Assembly: GCF_046707225.1 (NCBI RefSeq)
Contig: NZ_JBJKOP010000036.1
Coordinates: forward strand, 349,382-413,381
From: Caproicibacter sp046707225
GTDB taxonomy: Bacteria > Bacillota > Clostridia > Oscillospirales > Acutalibacteraceae
Direction of reading: 5' to 3'
Length of the DNA stretch: 64,000 nucleotides
In this document: in pieces, positions 40,901 through 48,258 of the stretch
How positions within the stretch are numbered: the first letter of the stretch is position 1
Layout: the number at the start of each line of letters is the position of its first letter
Made by a program: the position numbers and the translations under genes
The notes under the pieces: generated by a model
The model's input: only the letters and a program-made list of their open reading frames with translations
The model's database searches: none
Told to the model about the DNA's origin: nothing

Positions 40901-41254
40901 GGCCTGATTTTGAACGACGCAGACATCGTCGCCGCAATGGAACCGGACGGAAAGGGCGTTTTTATTCCGGTGACCTTAAAGAACGGAGCTCCGTCGGGCA
41001 GCGGTCATTTGGTCACGGACCGGGAACTAAAACAGGTTCTCCAGTATATCCGCGGCCTGATTGAAACAATGGCGACCGAGCTAAAGCGGGGGAATGTGTC
41101 CGCTGTTCCGCTGTCCGGCGGATATGATGCCTGCGCTTGGTGCCCTTACGGGGCGGTCTGCGGCCATGAGAGAGACGACCCGGAGCGTGAAATGCAGAAA
41201 TGGGACCGCGACGCCGTGCTGGCGGAACTTTCGAAAAGGGGGAAGACGACATGA
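37916..41254 (+). CDS. addB: ATP-dependent helicase/deoxyribonuclease subunit B (AddB)
   Basis: With AddA it resects double-strand breaks up to a Chi-like site for RecA loading. The 1112-residue protein has an N-terminal P-loop (LGRAGSGKTQAVRNKL), an inactivated helicase core as usual for AddB, and a C-terminal RecB-type nuclease (VDYKTGQKEF near residue 920). The four cysteines for the structural [4Fe-4S] cluster are intact: C763 and C1073-x2-C1076-x5-C1082. The ATG at 37916 is chosen; a GTG four codons upstream lies inside the purine-rich site. It overlaps addA by ATGA. Confidence 0.96.
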   Translation: MLRFVLGRAGSGKTQAVRNKLKNLAQTGEERLMLLVPEQASFENERAMLRILGPVLARRVTVTSFSRLTDEVLRGCGGFAGRRLDDGGRSIFMSLALEQVKDQLDVYRKNSESTELIGLLLSACAEFKMCAVTPRDLSAAAERMRDGTLKRKISELSLIFSAYDALVSQSFVDPLDDLTRLKGALSEHSYFSGYTVMVDSFQSFTVQEYDVLSLILRQAKEVCVALCTDRLDDPECGAGLFSLIRRTAKILVRIARQNGVPVAAPNVLEGGARFQSEDLKALEGGIYRPAHQKPFEGECKAVAVYEAKNSYDESAFVAATVRRLVIDEGYRYRDFAVIARNPESYRGILDEALEKWEIPYFMDRPEEIDAEPLMRLVLSAFQITQNGFRSDDILLYLKTGLCGLSPDQISLLENYTFLWSISGRKWLEEWTDSPEGFTERKPGDPAMLSEINRLRSMVVEPLKHFFERTEDADGTSIAAAVFRLLEELGAAENLKQFAGQLSDGGDPALADRELRIWDLLMEILDQTALVIGKNKISAARYAELLRLVILSSRIASIPQGLDEVSVGAADRSRPEEPKIVFLVGCAQGEFPLSPGEGGLISDRERHELINLGLELNDTAEGAAIQERFLAYSSMCAASRKLYLSYPVSDAEGKANSPSTVITEALAVLPKAERWNELLLEQTYFASARRPLLELAAQRWSTNDRLSATLKELMNRYGKDRRLASVANAAEKQPFLFGDAGKARDLFGSDLRVSATQIEKYHLCRFQYFCRYGIDARERKTAELNALEYGSFMHYLLQRLFQEVGSAAISILDDAGLRAAILNFMDDYVKTRFGGLSNKTPRFTYLITRIADSARIIARRIAQELAQSEFEPVDFELPIGHAVPALEIPLPDGGKVSIDGKIDRVDVMTRGGTSYLRVVDYKTGQKEFRLSDVIYGMNLQMLIYLAALCENGKGRYGEILPVGVLYMPANRPSPSAERGTASDKLKKESDRQLRMDGLILNDADIVAAMEPDGKGVFIPVTLKNGAPSGSGHLVTDRELKQVLQYIRGLIETMATELKRGNVSAVPLSGGYDACAWCPYGAVCGHERDDPEREMQKWDRDAVLAELSKRGKTT

Positions 41255-44200
41255 GCAGAAACTGGACGCAAGGCCAGAAGAACGCGATTTATGCGCGAGG
41301 CGGAACCCTTCTGGTTTCCGCCGCCGCCGGCTCCGGCAAAACAGCCGTCCTGGTCCAGCGCGTTATTGAGCGAATAGTCGACCCGGTCAGCCCGATCGAC
41401 GCGGACAGGCTGCTGATCGTCACGTTTACAAAAGCCGCCGCCGCAGAAATGAGCGGCCGCATCGCCGCGGAAATCGCCCGGATGTTGGAAAAGGATCCCG
41501 GAAACGTTCGGCTTCAGCGCCAGCAGATTCTGCTTTCCCGCGCGAAAATCGGAACAATCGACTCCTTTTGCAGCGATCTGGTGCGCGAGAATTTCTTTAA
41601 ACTGGGAATCGCGCCGGATTTTCGGATTTTGGACGACGGGGAAATGACCGTTCTGCGCGCTCAAATCATTTCGGACACGCTGGACGAATTCTACGAAGCG
41701 GAGGAACCCGAATTCTTTGATTTTGTCGAGGAGTTTTCATCCGGGCGGGATGACGGCCGCATCGCCGACACGGTGAACCGTTTGTACGATTTTGTACGTT
41801 CTCATCCGTTTCCAGACCGCTGGCTTTCGGAAAAGTCGGCCTTGTACGACGATTCGGTTCCCCCGGAAGAATCTGTCTGGGGACGTGCGATTCTTTCCTA
41901 TGCGGAAGAAGCGGTGGAGTACGGAATTTCGGTTACCGGAAATTCCCTTGCCCGCATGAACGGCGACGAGGAGCTCGACGCCGCATATTCCGACGCCTGC
42001 CGGTCGGACCTTGCAAACCTGCTGAGTTTAAAAGAAGGCGTTTTGTCCGGCGACTGGGACCTTTGCTCTCTCCGCTGCGCCGGGTTTTCATTTCCTAAAT
42101 TCAAGCCGGTTCGAGGCCGCTCGGAAGATCCTCTGAAAAATTCAATTTCCGATGCGCGAAAAGAAATCAAGTCCTTGGTCGGCCGCCTTACGGTTCTGTT
42201 TTCCGGCTCCGGGGAGGAGTGGACGGAGGAGATTTCCCGGCTTGCTCCGGCCGTGCGCATGCTGTTTCGTGTTACGGAGCGGTTTGGCTCTCTGCTGGCG
42301 CAGAGAAAGGCGGAGCGCCGCGCGGCGGATTTCAGCGATTTGGAGCATTGGGCGCTGAAACTCCTGGTTCGCGCCGCGGAAGACGGATTCGAGCGGACTC
42401 CGGACGCGCTGGAGATTTCCGAGCAGTACGAAGAGATTATGGTGGACGAATATCAGGACACCAACGAAGCGCAGGATATGATTTTTCGCGCGATTTCCCG
42501 CAACGAAACCAATCTGTTCCTCGTCGGGGACGTCAAGCAAAGCATTTACCGGTTCCGGCAGGCGATGCCTCAGATCTTTTTAAAGCGGCGCGCGGCTTTG
42601 CCGGATTACGACCCGGAGAATGAAACGTTTCCCGCCTGCGTGATTCTCGACCGCAATTTCAGAAGCAGAAGCGGGGTAACGGGGGCGGTTAATTTCGTTT
42701 TCCGGCAGCTGATGAGCAAAAAGGCGGGCGAGCTGGATTACACAAAGTCGGAGGAGCTGGTACCCGGCGCCGATTATCCTTTTCAGGAGGAGCCGGCGGC
42801 CGATCTGGAAATCATCGATCTTTCCGGAACGGAATTCCGGAAAGACTCCGATATGATCCGCGCGGAATGCCTGCGCATCGCGGAGCTGATCTACTCCATG
42901 ACAGACGGTTCGCATACTGTAACGGACCGCGGCAGGCAAAGGCCGGCGGTTTACCGGGATTTCTGCATTCTGCTTCGCAGCGCCAACCGGTATGCGCACG
43001 AATACGCAAGGGAGCTTTCGGCACTTGGAATTCCGGCGTGGGCTGATACGGTGGGCGGATTCTTCACCGCCAGCGAGGTCCGCACCGCCTTGTCGCTGCT
43101 TCAGGTGATCGACAATCCGATGCAGGATATTCCGTTGCTTGCAGTTATGATGAGCCCGATTTACGGCTTTTCACCGGACGATGTCTCTGAAATTAGGCTG
43201 CATGACCGCGCGGGCCGGCTTTATCCCGCGGTTGCTTCGTCTGCGCGGGCCGGAAACCGGAAAGCCGCCGAATTTCTTGAAGAGATCAAGCGTTTTCGGA
43301 CTTTGTCCGCAACCATGCCCTCAGACCGGCTGATCCGAACCGTTTACAACTCAACGGGCCTTTCGGATCTGGTTCAGGCCATGCCGAACGGAGAACTGCG
43401 GCTGGCGAATCTTCGCCTGCTGCTGACCTACGCCCGAAAATACGAATCATCCGGTTACAACGGGTTATCCGGCTTCCTCCGTTTTATTGAGCGTATGCAG
43501 AAAAGCCGCGCGGACCTTTCCGCGGCTTCTACCATCAGCGAATCGGCCAATGTGGTGCGAATCATGAGTGTGCACCACTCGAAAGGGCTGGAATTTCCGA
43601 TTTGCATTCTGGCCGGCTGTTCGCGCAGCTTTCATCGGGAGCGTTCAGACGTTCTGCTGCATCCGGAACTCGGCCCCGGTATTCGACTGAAGGACCCTGC
43701 CACCGGCGCCCGCTGTTCCACAATGGTCAGGGAAGCCGTCGGGCTGGAGCAGGAGCGGGATGAAATGAGCGAGGAGCTGCGCGTGCTTTATGTCGCGATG
43801 ACGCGCGCGAAAGAGAAACTGATTCTGGTCACAACGCTCGCGGACGCCGGCGGAACTCTTGCCTCCCTTGCTTCCCGGGTGACGGGTGGGGCTCAGATTC
43901 AGCCCTACGTTGTGCGCGGCGCGTCCTGCATTTCAGACTGGCTGCTGCTCTGCGCTCTCCGCCATCCGGACGGCGGCTCTCTTCGTGAGATTGCCGGTGC
44001 GTCCGACGAAATCACAGTGGGGGGCGGGGAGCATTGGGCGGTTCATGTAACCCATCCGCGGGCGGAGGAATCCGCGGAGCCGGAAATTACAGAGAAGTCC
44101 GAAGCAGCGGCAGATTCCGCTTTGCTTGACAGACTGGAGGCAGATCTGAATTATTCCTATCCGTATTCCGGACTGAACGGCATGTGCGCGAAGGTTGCCG

Positions 44201-44802
44201 CGTCCGAGCTGGCCGCCGGGAAATTCTCCGCACGGTACTCGGCGTCTGCCCGTCCCGCGTTTCTGGGCGAAACCGGCCTGACTCCCGCGGAGCGCGGCAC
44301 GGCGCTGCACGCCTATCTTCAGTTTGCGGATTACGAAAAGTCGGCGGCCGCTCCCGACGGGGAGCTTTCCAGACTGGTGCGGGAAGGTTACCTGACCTCC
44401 TGGCAGGCTCAGGCGGTTGACCTGAAGGCGGTTCAAACATTTTTGCAAAGCAGGGTCGCAAAGAGGATGCTTGCCTCTGCCCGCATGGAACGCGAGTTCC
44501 GTTTCACTGTGGAGATACCGGCGGGAGAGGTTCGTCAGGAGCTTGACGCGGAATTGTCAAAAGAATCTGTGATTCTGCAGGGCGCGGCGGACTGCGTGTT
44601 CGAGGAACCGGACGGCCTTGTGATCGTTGATTATAAGACGGACCGCACGGGAAACCCGGAGGAACTCTGGCGGCGATACAGGGAACAGCTGGATTGGTAC
44701 CGGCGCGCATTGGAGCTTTGTACGGGAAAAAGGGTAAAACAATGCATGCTTTACTCGTTTGCCATCGGTGCGGAAATTACGGGTACGGGAAATAGTTCTT
44801 GA
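41251..44802 (+). CDS. addA: ATP-dependent helicase/nuclease subunit A (AddA)
   Basis: The UvrD-like 3'-5' helicase plus nuclease of the AddAB complex. The 1183-residue protein has WTQGQKNAI (Q motif), Walker A SAAAGSGKTAVLVQ near residue 25, GTIDSFCSDL, motif II VDEYQDTNEAQD near 398, GDVKQSIYRFRQA, IMSVHHSKGLEFPICI near 771, YVAMTRAKEKLIL near 846, and the C-terminal nuclease motif VIVDYKTDR near 1125. Translationally coupled to addB. Its stop codon lies inside the -35 box of the infC promoter. Confidence 0.97.
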   Translation: MSRNWTQGQKNAIYARGGTLLVSAAAGSGKTAVLVQRVIERIVDPVSPIDADRLLIVTFTKAAAAEMSGRIAAEIARMLEKDPGNVRLQRQQILLSRAKIGTIDSFCSDLVRENFFKLGIAPDFRILDDGEMTVLRAQIISDTLDEFYEAEEPEFFDFVEEFSSGRDDGRIADTVNRLYDFVRSHPFPDRWLSEKSALYDDSVPPEESVWGRAILSYAEEAVEYGISVTGNSLARMNGDEELDAAYSDACRSDLANLLSLKEGVLSGDWDLCSLRCAGFSFPKFKPVRGRSEDPLKNSISDARKEIKSLVGRLTVLFSGSGEEWTEEISRLAPAVRMLFRVTERFGSLLAQRKAERRAADFSDLEHWALKLLVRAAEDGFERTPDALEISEQYEEIMVDEYQDTNEAQDMIFRAISRNETNLFLVGDVKQSIYRFRQAMPQIFLKRRAALPDYDPENETFPACVILDRNFRSRSGVTGAVNFVFRQLMSKKAGELDYTKSEELVPGADYPFQEEPAADLEIIDLSGTEFRKDSDMIRAECLRIAELIYSMTDGSHTVTDRGRQRPAVYRDFCILLRSANRYAHEYARELSALGIPAWADTVGGFFTASEVRTALSLLQVIDNPMQDIPLLAVMMSPIYGFSPDDVSEIRLHDRAGRLYPAVASSARAGNRKAAEFLEEIKRFRTLSATMPSDRLIRTVYNSTGLSDLVQAMPNGELRLANLRLLLTYARKYESSGYNGLSGFLRFIERMQKSRADLSAASTISESANVVRIMSVHHSKGLEFPICILAGCSRSFHRERSDVLLHPELGPGIRLKDPATGARCSTMVREAVGLEQERDEMSEELRVLYVAMTRAKEKLILVTTLADAGGTLASLASRVTGGAQIQPYVVRGASCISDWLLLCALRHPDGGSLREIAGASDEITVGGGEHWAVHVTHPRAEESAEPEITEKSEAAADSALLDRLEADLNYSYPYSGLNGMCAKVAASELAAGKFSARYSASARPAFLGETGLTPAERGTALHAYLQFADYEKSAAAPDGELSRLVREGYLTSWQAQAVDLKAVQTFLQSRVAKRMLASARMEREFRFTVEIPAGEVRQELDAELSKESVILQGAADCVFEEPDGLVIVDYKTDRTGNPEELWRRYREQLDWYRRALELCTGKRVKQCMLYSFAIGAEITGTGNSS

Positions 44803-44827
44803 CAAAAGCGTCGGGTGTCTTTATAAT
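44799..44827 (+). promoter_or_regulatory. Consensus promoter of the infC operon
   Basis: TTGACA (44799-44804), exactly 17 bases, TATAAT (44822-44827): a perfect sigma-A promoter, expected for a ribosomal operon. The -35 hexamer contains the addA stop codon. Confidence 0.93.
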
Positions 44828-44833
44828 AGATAA

Positions 44834-45012
44834 CTGTAAAACAAAGCGGGATACACTCTGATGTTGTATTTCCACCTGTGGGGTAATGTCCGTCACGGGT
44901 CAATACGTTTGATTGTTCCTTTTGGAGCAAAACTTGGTATTGATGCGCGGGCGGATAGTTGTGCCCGCGCTTTTATTATTTGTTGATTGACGTGTTATGG
45001 AGGTGCTTAACT
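44834..45012 (+). promoter_or_regulatory. L20-type attenuator leader of infC-rpmI-rplT
   Basis: About 180 bases of structured leader. A seven-base-pair long-range helix TCAATAC (44900-44906) / GTATTGA (44937-44943) encloses the hairpin TTGTTCC-TTTT-GGAGCAA, and directly abuts an 8-base-pair GC terminator stem (GCGCGGGC with GCCCGCGC, 44945-44970) followed by TTTTATTATTTG. This is the expected layout of the leader in which free L20 promotes premature termination in Bacillota. Assignment is by structure and context, not by a covariance model. Confidence 0.8.
44945..44974 (+). terminator. Attenuator terminator in the infC leader
   Basis: Perfect 8-base-pair stem, 10-base loop, then TTTT. It lies 38 bases upstream of the infC start, so it can only make sense as a regulated terminator. 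Confidence 0.85.
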
Positions 45013-45531
45013 ATTAGCAACAAGGAACTTCAGGTTAACGATCAAATTCGCGACAGGCAGGTGCGGTTAATCGGTTCGGACGGCAGCCAGCTCGGTTTGA
45101 TGTCATCCGCGCAGGCCCTGCAAAAAGCCATGGAAATGAATCTGGACCTGGTCAAGATTGCTCCTCAGGCCAGCCCGCCGGTCTGTAAGATCATTGATTA
45201 CGGCAAATTCAGATTTGAGCAGGCCAAACGTGAAAAGGAAGCCAGAAAAAATCAGCATATTGTTGATATTAAGGAAATCCGTCTTTCGCTGAATATCGAT
45301 GTTCACGACTTCAATACGAAGCTCGGTCATGCGGAGAAATTTCTGAAAAGCGGAGACAAGGTAAAGGCTTCTATTCGTTTTCGCGGACGCGAGATGGGCC
45401 ATCCGGAACAGGGCTATGATATTATGAAACGCTTTGCCGAGGCTCTGAGTGAAATTGCAAACGTTGAAAAACCGCCCAAGCTGGAAGGACGCAACATGTT
45501 GATGTTCCTTGCTTCCAAGCCCGTTAAGTAA
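45013..45531 (+). CDS. infC: Translation initiation factor IF-3
   Basis: IF-3 prevents premature subunit joining and checks start-codon choice. The 172-residue protein has the N-domain NDQIRDRQVRLIGSDGSQLG, linker KYGKFRFEQAKREKEARKNQ-like helix, and the C-domain EIRLSLNIDVHDFNTKLGHAEKFLKSGDKVKASIRFRGREMGH. The start is the rare codon ATT at 45013: GGAGG (44999-45003) lies nine bases upstream and translation from there gives the usual N-terminus. In other bacteria infC also uses AUU, which lets IF-3 control its own synthesis. An upstream in-frame extension would run into the attenuator and is rejected. Confidence 0.95.
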   Translation: MSNKELQVNDQIRDRQVRLIGSDGSQLGLMSSAQALQKAMEMNLDLVKIAPQASPPVCKIIDYGKFRFEQAKREKEARKNQHIVDIKEIRLSLNIDVHDFNTKLGHAEKFLKSGDKVKASIRFRGREMGHPEQGYDIMKRFAEALSEIANVEKPPKLEGRNMLMFLASKPVK

Positions 45532-45551
45532 AGTTTTAAGGAGGGGCAGTC

Positions 45552-45749
45552 ATGCCTAAAATCAAAACACATACCGGCGCAAAAAAGCGCTTTAAGCTTT
45601 CCAAAAACGGTAAAGTTATCCGCGCTCATGCCAATAAATCGCACATTCTCAATAAAAAGTCCACAAAGCGCAAACGCGGTCTGCGCAAGACGGTTTCCGC
45701 CGACAAGACGAATGTGGCAAGCATTAAAAAGCTGATTCCCTATAAGTAA
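45552..45749 (+). CDS. rpmI: 50S ribosomal protein L35
   Basis: A 65-residue very basic protein with the family pattern PKIKTHTGAKKRFKLSKNGKV, HILNKKSTKRKRGLRK. It sits between infC and rplT as in nearly all Bacillota. GGAGGGG lies before the ATG. Confidence 0.98.
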   Translation: MPKIKTHTGAKKRFKLSKNGKVIRAHANKSHILNKKSTKRKRGLRKTVSADKTNVASIKKLIPYK

Positions 45750-45795
45750 AGACTGCTTGGAAAATGGAAATTGACCATTTATTGGAGGTAATAGA

Positions 45796-46149
45796 ATGGC
45801 ACGTGTTAAGGGCGCGTTGATGACGCGCAAAAGAAGAAAAAAGACGTTAAAACTCGCAAAGGGTTATTTCGGTTCCAAGAGCCGTCATTTTAAAATGGCG
45901 AAACAGGCCGTCATGAAGTCCGGCAACTATGCGTTTATCGGACGCAAGGCCAGAAAAAGGGACTTTCGCCGTCTGTGGATTACCAGAATCTCGGCTGCCT
46001 GCCGGGCAAACGGTGTCAGCTACTCCATGTTCATGAACGGACTGAAAAAAGCGGGCGTTGCGCTGAACCGTAAAATGCTTGCTGAAATCGCCGTTGCGGA
46101 TGAGGCGGCATTTAAGAGTCTGGTTGAAAAAGCAAAATCCGCTGTTTAA
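45796..46149 (+). CDS. rplT: 50S ribosomal protein L20
   Basis: A 117-residue basic assembly protein: ARVKGALMTRKRRKKTLKLAKGYFGSKSRHFK at the start and WITRISAACRANGVSYSMFMNGLKKAGVALNRKMLAEIA at the end. It binds early 23S rRNA and probably also the leader upstream of infC to repress the operon. GGAGG lies upstream; a strong terminator follows. Confidence 0.98.
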   Translation: MARVKGALMTRKRRKKTLKLAKGYFGSKSRHFKMAKQAVMKSGNYAFIGRKARKRDFRRLWITRISAACRANGVSYSMFMNGLKKAGVALNRKMLAEIAVADEAAFKSLVEKAKSAV

Positions 46150-46162
46150 ATAATCATTTACT

Positions 46163-46192
46163 GCGCCCGGTTGGTTCCGGGCGCTCATTTTA
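46163..46192 (+). terminator. Terminator after rplT
   Basis: GCGCCCGG pairs perfectly with CCGGGCGC over TTGGTT, followed by TCATTTTAT. Confidence 0.88.
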
Positions 46193-46212
46193 TCCGTTGG
46201 GAGTTCTTGCGA

Positions 46213-47028
46213 ATGCCCGAAATAATTTTGAGCCGCAGAAATGAAATCATTCAATCAGCAATACGGCTTTCCGGTTCCGCGGATTACCGCAGAGCACGCG
46301 GACTGTATTTCCTGGAGGGCGCGCGGCTGTGTTCAGACGCAGCATGCAGCGGCGTTACGGTGCAAAAACTGCTTTATACCGAACGCGCCGGGGAGAAATA
46401 CGCGAAGTATCTGTCCTCCGTTCTGAAAACCGCGCAGGAGGTTTATTTTGTCGGCCCGCAGGCAGCGCAGGCGCTGTCCTGCACAAAGTCGCCTCAGGGT
46501 ATTTTCTGCGTCTGTGAAATGCCGCGGAAAATTCAGCATGTTGCCGACCTAAACAGAAGCGGTCCGTATCTCGCACTCGAAAATTTGCAGGACCCCGCTA
46601 ATATGGGAACGATTCTCCGTACAGCGGAAGCTCTTGGAGTTTACGGGGTCATATTGGGTGGAAGCTGCTGTGATATATATTCTCCAAAGGTGCTTCGCGC
46701 ATCGATGGGGGCTGTGTTCCGTATGCCTATTTTTATGGAAGAAAATTTGCCTGCGGCGTTTTTTGAGCTGAACCGCCGGGGCTTTCTTACCGCCGCGGCG
46801 GTTCCGGATTCAGATGCTCTGCCTGTGACAAAAATGGATTTTTCCGTTCCGTGCGTGCTTACGGTCGGAAACGAGGGCAACGGGCTGACGGAGGAAACCC
46901 GAAAGGCCTGTTCCGTTCAGGTTACCATTCCTATGCTGGGAAGAGCGGAGTCCCTGAACGCTTCCGCTGCTGCGGCCGTTTTGATTTGGGAAATGATAAG
47001 GAACCGGGCGGGAGGCGCTGGCCGATGA
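46213..47028 (+). CDS. TrmH/SpoU-family RNA 2'-O-methyltransferase
   Basis: A 271-residue SPOUT methyltransferase that probably methylates a ribose in 23S rRNA. An N-terminal substrate-binding domain (RARGLYFLEGARLCSDA) is followed by the knotted SAM domain: LALENLQDPANMGTILRTAEALG, LGGSCCDIYSPKVLRASMGAVFRMP, VGNEGNGLTEE and IPMLGRAESLNASAAAAVLIWE, the three SpoU motifs. The position behind rplT matches the Bacillus YsgA-type protein. The exact target nucleotide is unknown. GGGAG lies nine bases before the ATG; it overlaps dprA by ATGA. Confidence 0.92.
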   Translation: MPEIILSRRNEIIQSAIRLSGSADYRRARGLYFLEGARLCSDAACSGVTVQKLLYTERAGEKYAKYLSSVLKTAQEVYFVGPQAAQALSCTKSPQGIFCVCEMPRKIQHVADLNRSGPYLALENLQDPANMGTILRTAEALGVYGVILGGSCCDIYSPKVLRASMGAVFRMPIFMEENLPAAFFELNRRGFLTAAAVPDSDALPVTKMDFSVPCVLTVGNEGNGLTEETRKACSVQVTIPMLGRAESLNASAAAAVLIWEMIRNRAGGAGR

Positions 47029-48200
47029 GTGATCTTGACCCGAGAGCATACTGGCTGTGGCTGCAGCACGCACTTGGAGCGGGCAGCTCCAAGCCAAACC
47101 GAGTCCTGGAGGGCTGGAATAATCTGGCGGAATTTTATGGAGGCGGTCGGGAAGCATGGCTGTTGGAAGGATATTTCACGGCGAAAGAACTCCGCAGCAT
47201 GGAGTCATACTCTGTTTCCGACGCACGGGCGCTTTTACAGTACTGCGATCAAATAGGGCAGAAGGTTGTCACCCCGGACTGTGATGAATATCCGGCTCCG
47301 CTGCGGCAGATTCACAATCCGCCGTGCGCGCTCTATTATAAGGGGACGCTTCCCGATTTCAGCAAAGAACCCGCCATATCGATTGTCGGAACCAGAAAGG
47401 CGACGCAAACCGGAAAGACGGTTGCCCGAAGCTTCGCCTATGAGCTTGCGAAAAACGATGTGATCATCGTCAGCGGCGGCGCGCTCGGCATTGATACGGC
47501 TGCGCATCAGGGGGCGCTTCAGGCGGGCGGAAAAACCGCTTGTATTCTTGGCTGCGGTATCGATACGGCGTATCTGGCGGCAAACGCCACCCTGCGGGAC
47601 ACCATTGCGTCCAAAGGCGTGCTGATTTCCGAATTTCCACCGCAGACACAGGCATCCGGATCGAATTTTCCCATCCGCAACCGAATTATCTCAGGGCTTT
47701 CTCTCGGCACGCTTGTCGTGGAGGCCGCGGCAAGGAGCGGATCTTTGATTACGGCGGATTACGCTCTGGAACAGGGGCGCGATGTTTTTGCCGTCCCGGC
47801 AGGTATTTTCAGCCCTGTTTCAGCGGGAGTCAACAGCTTGATTAAGTCCGGAGCAAAGCCTGTCAGCGGGGCAAAAGAGATCCTTGAAGAATATCCTGAA
47901 TGGATAAAAAGTAAATTTTTCCTTGACGATACAAAAACAAATGTTATTATAGAAGAGAATGGCGCGAAATGCGGTTCTTTCAAAGAAGATAAAAAGCAGA
48001 CGGAAATCTGTGCGGATAAATTTTCACCGGACGCGCAAATACTATTGTCCAGCTTAACCAACAGGCCGCGCCAGATTGCCGAATTGTCCGAAAGTACACA
48101 AATACCGGTTGCGCGGCTCCTTTCCGCCGTGACCGAATTGGAACTGGAAGGCGCAATTGAATCCCATTCAGGCCGCAGATACAGTCTGCGGCGCTCATAG
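47025..48200 (+). CDS. dprA: DNA-processing protein DprA
   Basis: DprA binds incoming single-stranded DNA and loads RecA during transformation; it is also widespread in species not known to transform. The 391-residue protein has an N-terminal helical part, the Rossmann-like core (AISIVGTRKATQTGK, VSGGALGIDTAAHQGAL, CILGCGIDTAY, FPIRNRIISGLS, GSLITADYALEQGRDVFAVP) and a C-terminal winged helix (about 330-390). A variable linker rich in Lys/Glu (about 290-330) separates them. GGAGG precedes the ATG. Located between the rRNA methylase and topA, as in many Bacillota. Confidence 0.96.
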   Translation: MSDLDPRAYWLWLQHALGAGSSKPNRVLEGWNNLAEFYGGGREAWLLEGYFTAKELRSMESYSVSDARALLQYCDQIGQKVVTPDCDEYPAPLRQIHNPPCALYYKGTLPDFSKEPAISIVGTRKATQTGKTVARSFAYELAKNDVIIVSGGALGIDTAAHQGALQAGGKTACILGCGIDTAYLAANATLRDTIASKGVLISEFPPQTQASGSNFPIRNRIISGLSLGTLVVEAAARSGSLITADYALEQGRDVFAVPAGIFSPVSAGVNSLIKSGAKPVSGAKEILEEYPEWIKSKFFLDDTKTNVIIEENGAKCGSFKEDKKQTEICADKFSPDAQILLSSLTNRPRQIAELSESTQIPVARLLSAVTELELEGAIESHSGRRYSLRRS

Positions 48201-48258
48201 TTTTCCTCTGCATTCTTTGGAATGAGAAAGAAAATGCTTAATAATAAGAGGTGGTTTT

